This document shows, one piece after another, positions 13,788 to 14,430 of a stretch of 14,430 nt of DNA (the stretch's first letter is position 1; every line of letters begins with the position of its first letter). A program made the translations under genes and the position numbers. This DNA comes from SAR202 cluster bacterium. GTDB lineage: Bacteria > Chloroflexota > Dehalococcoidia > Lucifugimonadales > UBA826. Location: the NCBI GenBank assembly GCA_009392675.1, contig VFFY01000251.1, positions 1 through 14,430 on the forward strand, in the 5' to 3' direction. The notes under the pieces were generated by a model. That model had not been told where the DNA came from and ran no database searches. It was given only the letters and a program-made list of their open reading frames with translations.

Positions 13788-14430
13788 TTGAATAAATCGT
13801 CGGCTAATTCCAACAAAGGTCGTTCTACTTGGAACCCGTTAAATCCAATTAATGGATGGTGGGCAGTGGCAGTTTGTTTCAGCATATCAACCGCTCTTGT
13901 CGGGTTTAGCACCTATACATTCGCTTTGTTTGGTGATGAAATGTCGGCAGAATTTGGTTGGACCCGCACGCAGATCAACGCTTCGCTTTCCTTCCTAGCA
14001 ATTGGCCAGATCCTAGGCCCTTTATTTGGCCGAATTATAGATCGTAAAGGACCGAGAATCATAGTCGCTTTATGCGTAAGCCTTACGGCTTCAAGTTACA
14101 TCCTGAGGCCAATGATGACTGAGTTATGGCATTGGTACGCTTTGAGCTTTCTACAATATGCTGGATTCTCTGCCACAATGACCCCTGTCGGCCGAATTGT
14201 TGGATTATGGTTTCCTAACACAAGAGGCAGAGTCATGGGAATTGCCATGATGGGTAATAATTTTGGCGGGGTGGTTATGCCTGGAATTATCGGGGCGGTA
14301 ATTGCTCTCGGGGGATGGCAATCCGGTTACTACCTACAGGGATTGTTAACTTCTTTGGTAGCAGTGGCGGTTCTTATAGCACTTAGGGAGCCGAAAATGG
14401 GACCACTAAACCTAAAAGTGCCGAGCAAGA
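13788..14430 (+). CDS. MFS transporter, OFA family (partial, C-terminus off the window)
   Basis: The frame is open from TTG at 13788-13790 to the window edge, 214 residues covering roughly six helices. An in-frame TAA lies four codons before that TTG and no ATG follows until residue 52, past helix 1, so TTG is the best start; no Shine-Dalgarno is visible. Motifs parallel the transporter at 12042: GWWAVAVCFS in helix 1, EFGWTRTQIN (55-64), motif A as GRIIDRKGPR (81-90, closer to consensus than its paralogue), LWFPNTRGRVMG and GNNFGG (156-161). Probable substrate is a small carboxylate. The two paralogues are divergent, separated by the RND remnant. Confidence 0.85.
   Translation, partial: MNKSSANSNKGRSTWNPLNPINGWWAVAVCFSISTALVGFSTYTFALFGDEMSAEFGWTRTQINASLSFLAIGQILGPLFGRIIDRKGPRIIVALCVSLTASSYILRPMMTELWHWYALSFLQYAGFSATMTPVGRIVGLWFPNTRGRVMGIAMMGNNFGGVVMPGIIGAVIALGGWQSGYYLQGLLTSLVAVAVLIALREPKMGPLNLKVPSK

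Overview
The window looks like a compact, AT-leaning (by eye a little over 40% GC) bacterial chromosome segment from a free-living, probably marine heterotroph. The mix of D-2-hydroxyacid dehydrogenases, metal-dependent amidohydrolases, an SMP-30 lactonase, an NHL-propeller protein, OFA-type MFS transporters and an LppX/LprG-like lipoprotein is reminiscent of SAR202-type Chloroflexota. This is an inference from gene style: no rRNA or marker gene is present to prove it.

Layout. (1) 1-540, minus strand: the N-terminal 180 codons of an Amidohydro_2-type TIM-barrel hydrolase. It is divergent from (2) 634-6838, plus strand: eight closely spaced genes (gaps 13-69 nt) that read as one catabolic operon. 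They are a D-2-hydroxyacid dehydrogenase, a HpcH/HpaI class II aldolase, a 2-keto-3-deoxysugar (PfkB) kinase, a small ferredoxin-like-fold protein, a cupin, an SMP-30/gluconolactonase, a D-aminoacylase-like amidohydrolase and a DUF1330 protein. The set suggests breakdown of an N-acylated or lactonised sugar acid to pyruvate-level products. (3) 6835-8783, minus strand: a second D-2-hydroxyacid dehydrogenase followed by a lipoprotein. (4) 8948-10150, plus strand: a CynX/NimT-like MFS transporter.

(5) 10162-10908, minus strand, is the most interesting part. A 63-residue eight-cysteine metal-binding protein has its own promoter and rho-independent terminator. It is followed by a membrane-anchored thioredoxin-like gene whose coding frame is interrupted by one UGA exactly where the N-terminal cysteine of the CxxC motif belongs. 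Read as selenocysteine, the motif is U-I-G-C with proline at the usual place. A perfect 6-bp stem-loop lies in the right window downstream of the UGA for a bacterial SECIS element, and the gene ends in three stop codons in a row. I interpret it as an unannotated selenoprotein.

(6) 11129-12052, plus strand: an NHL beta-propeller protein under a promoter whose -35 is embedded in a 16-nt palindrome. (7) 12042-13571, minus strand: an OFA-family MFS transporter preceded by a 67-codon remnant of an RND efflux pump that joins the pump's N-terminus to its C-terminus. (8) 13788-end, plus strand: a second, paralogous OFA-family MFS transporter, cut by the window edge. There are no RNA genes, insertion sequences or CRISPR arrays that I can see, and no gene-free stretch exceeds 300 bases.
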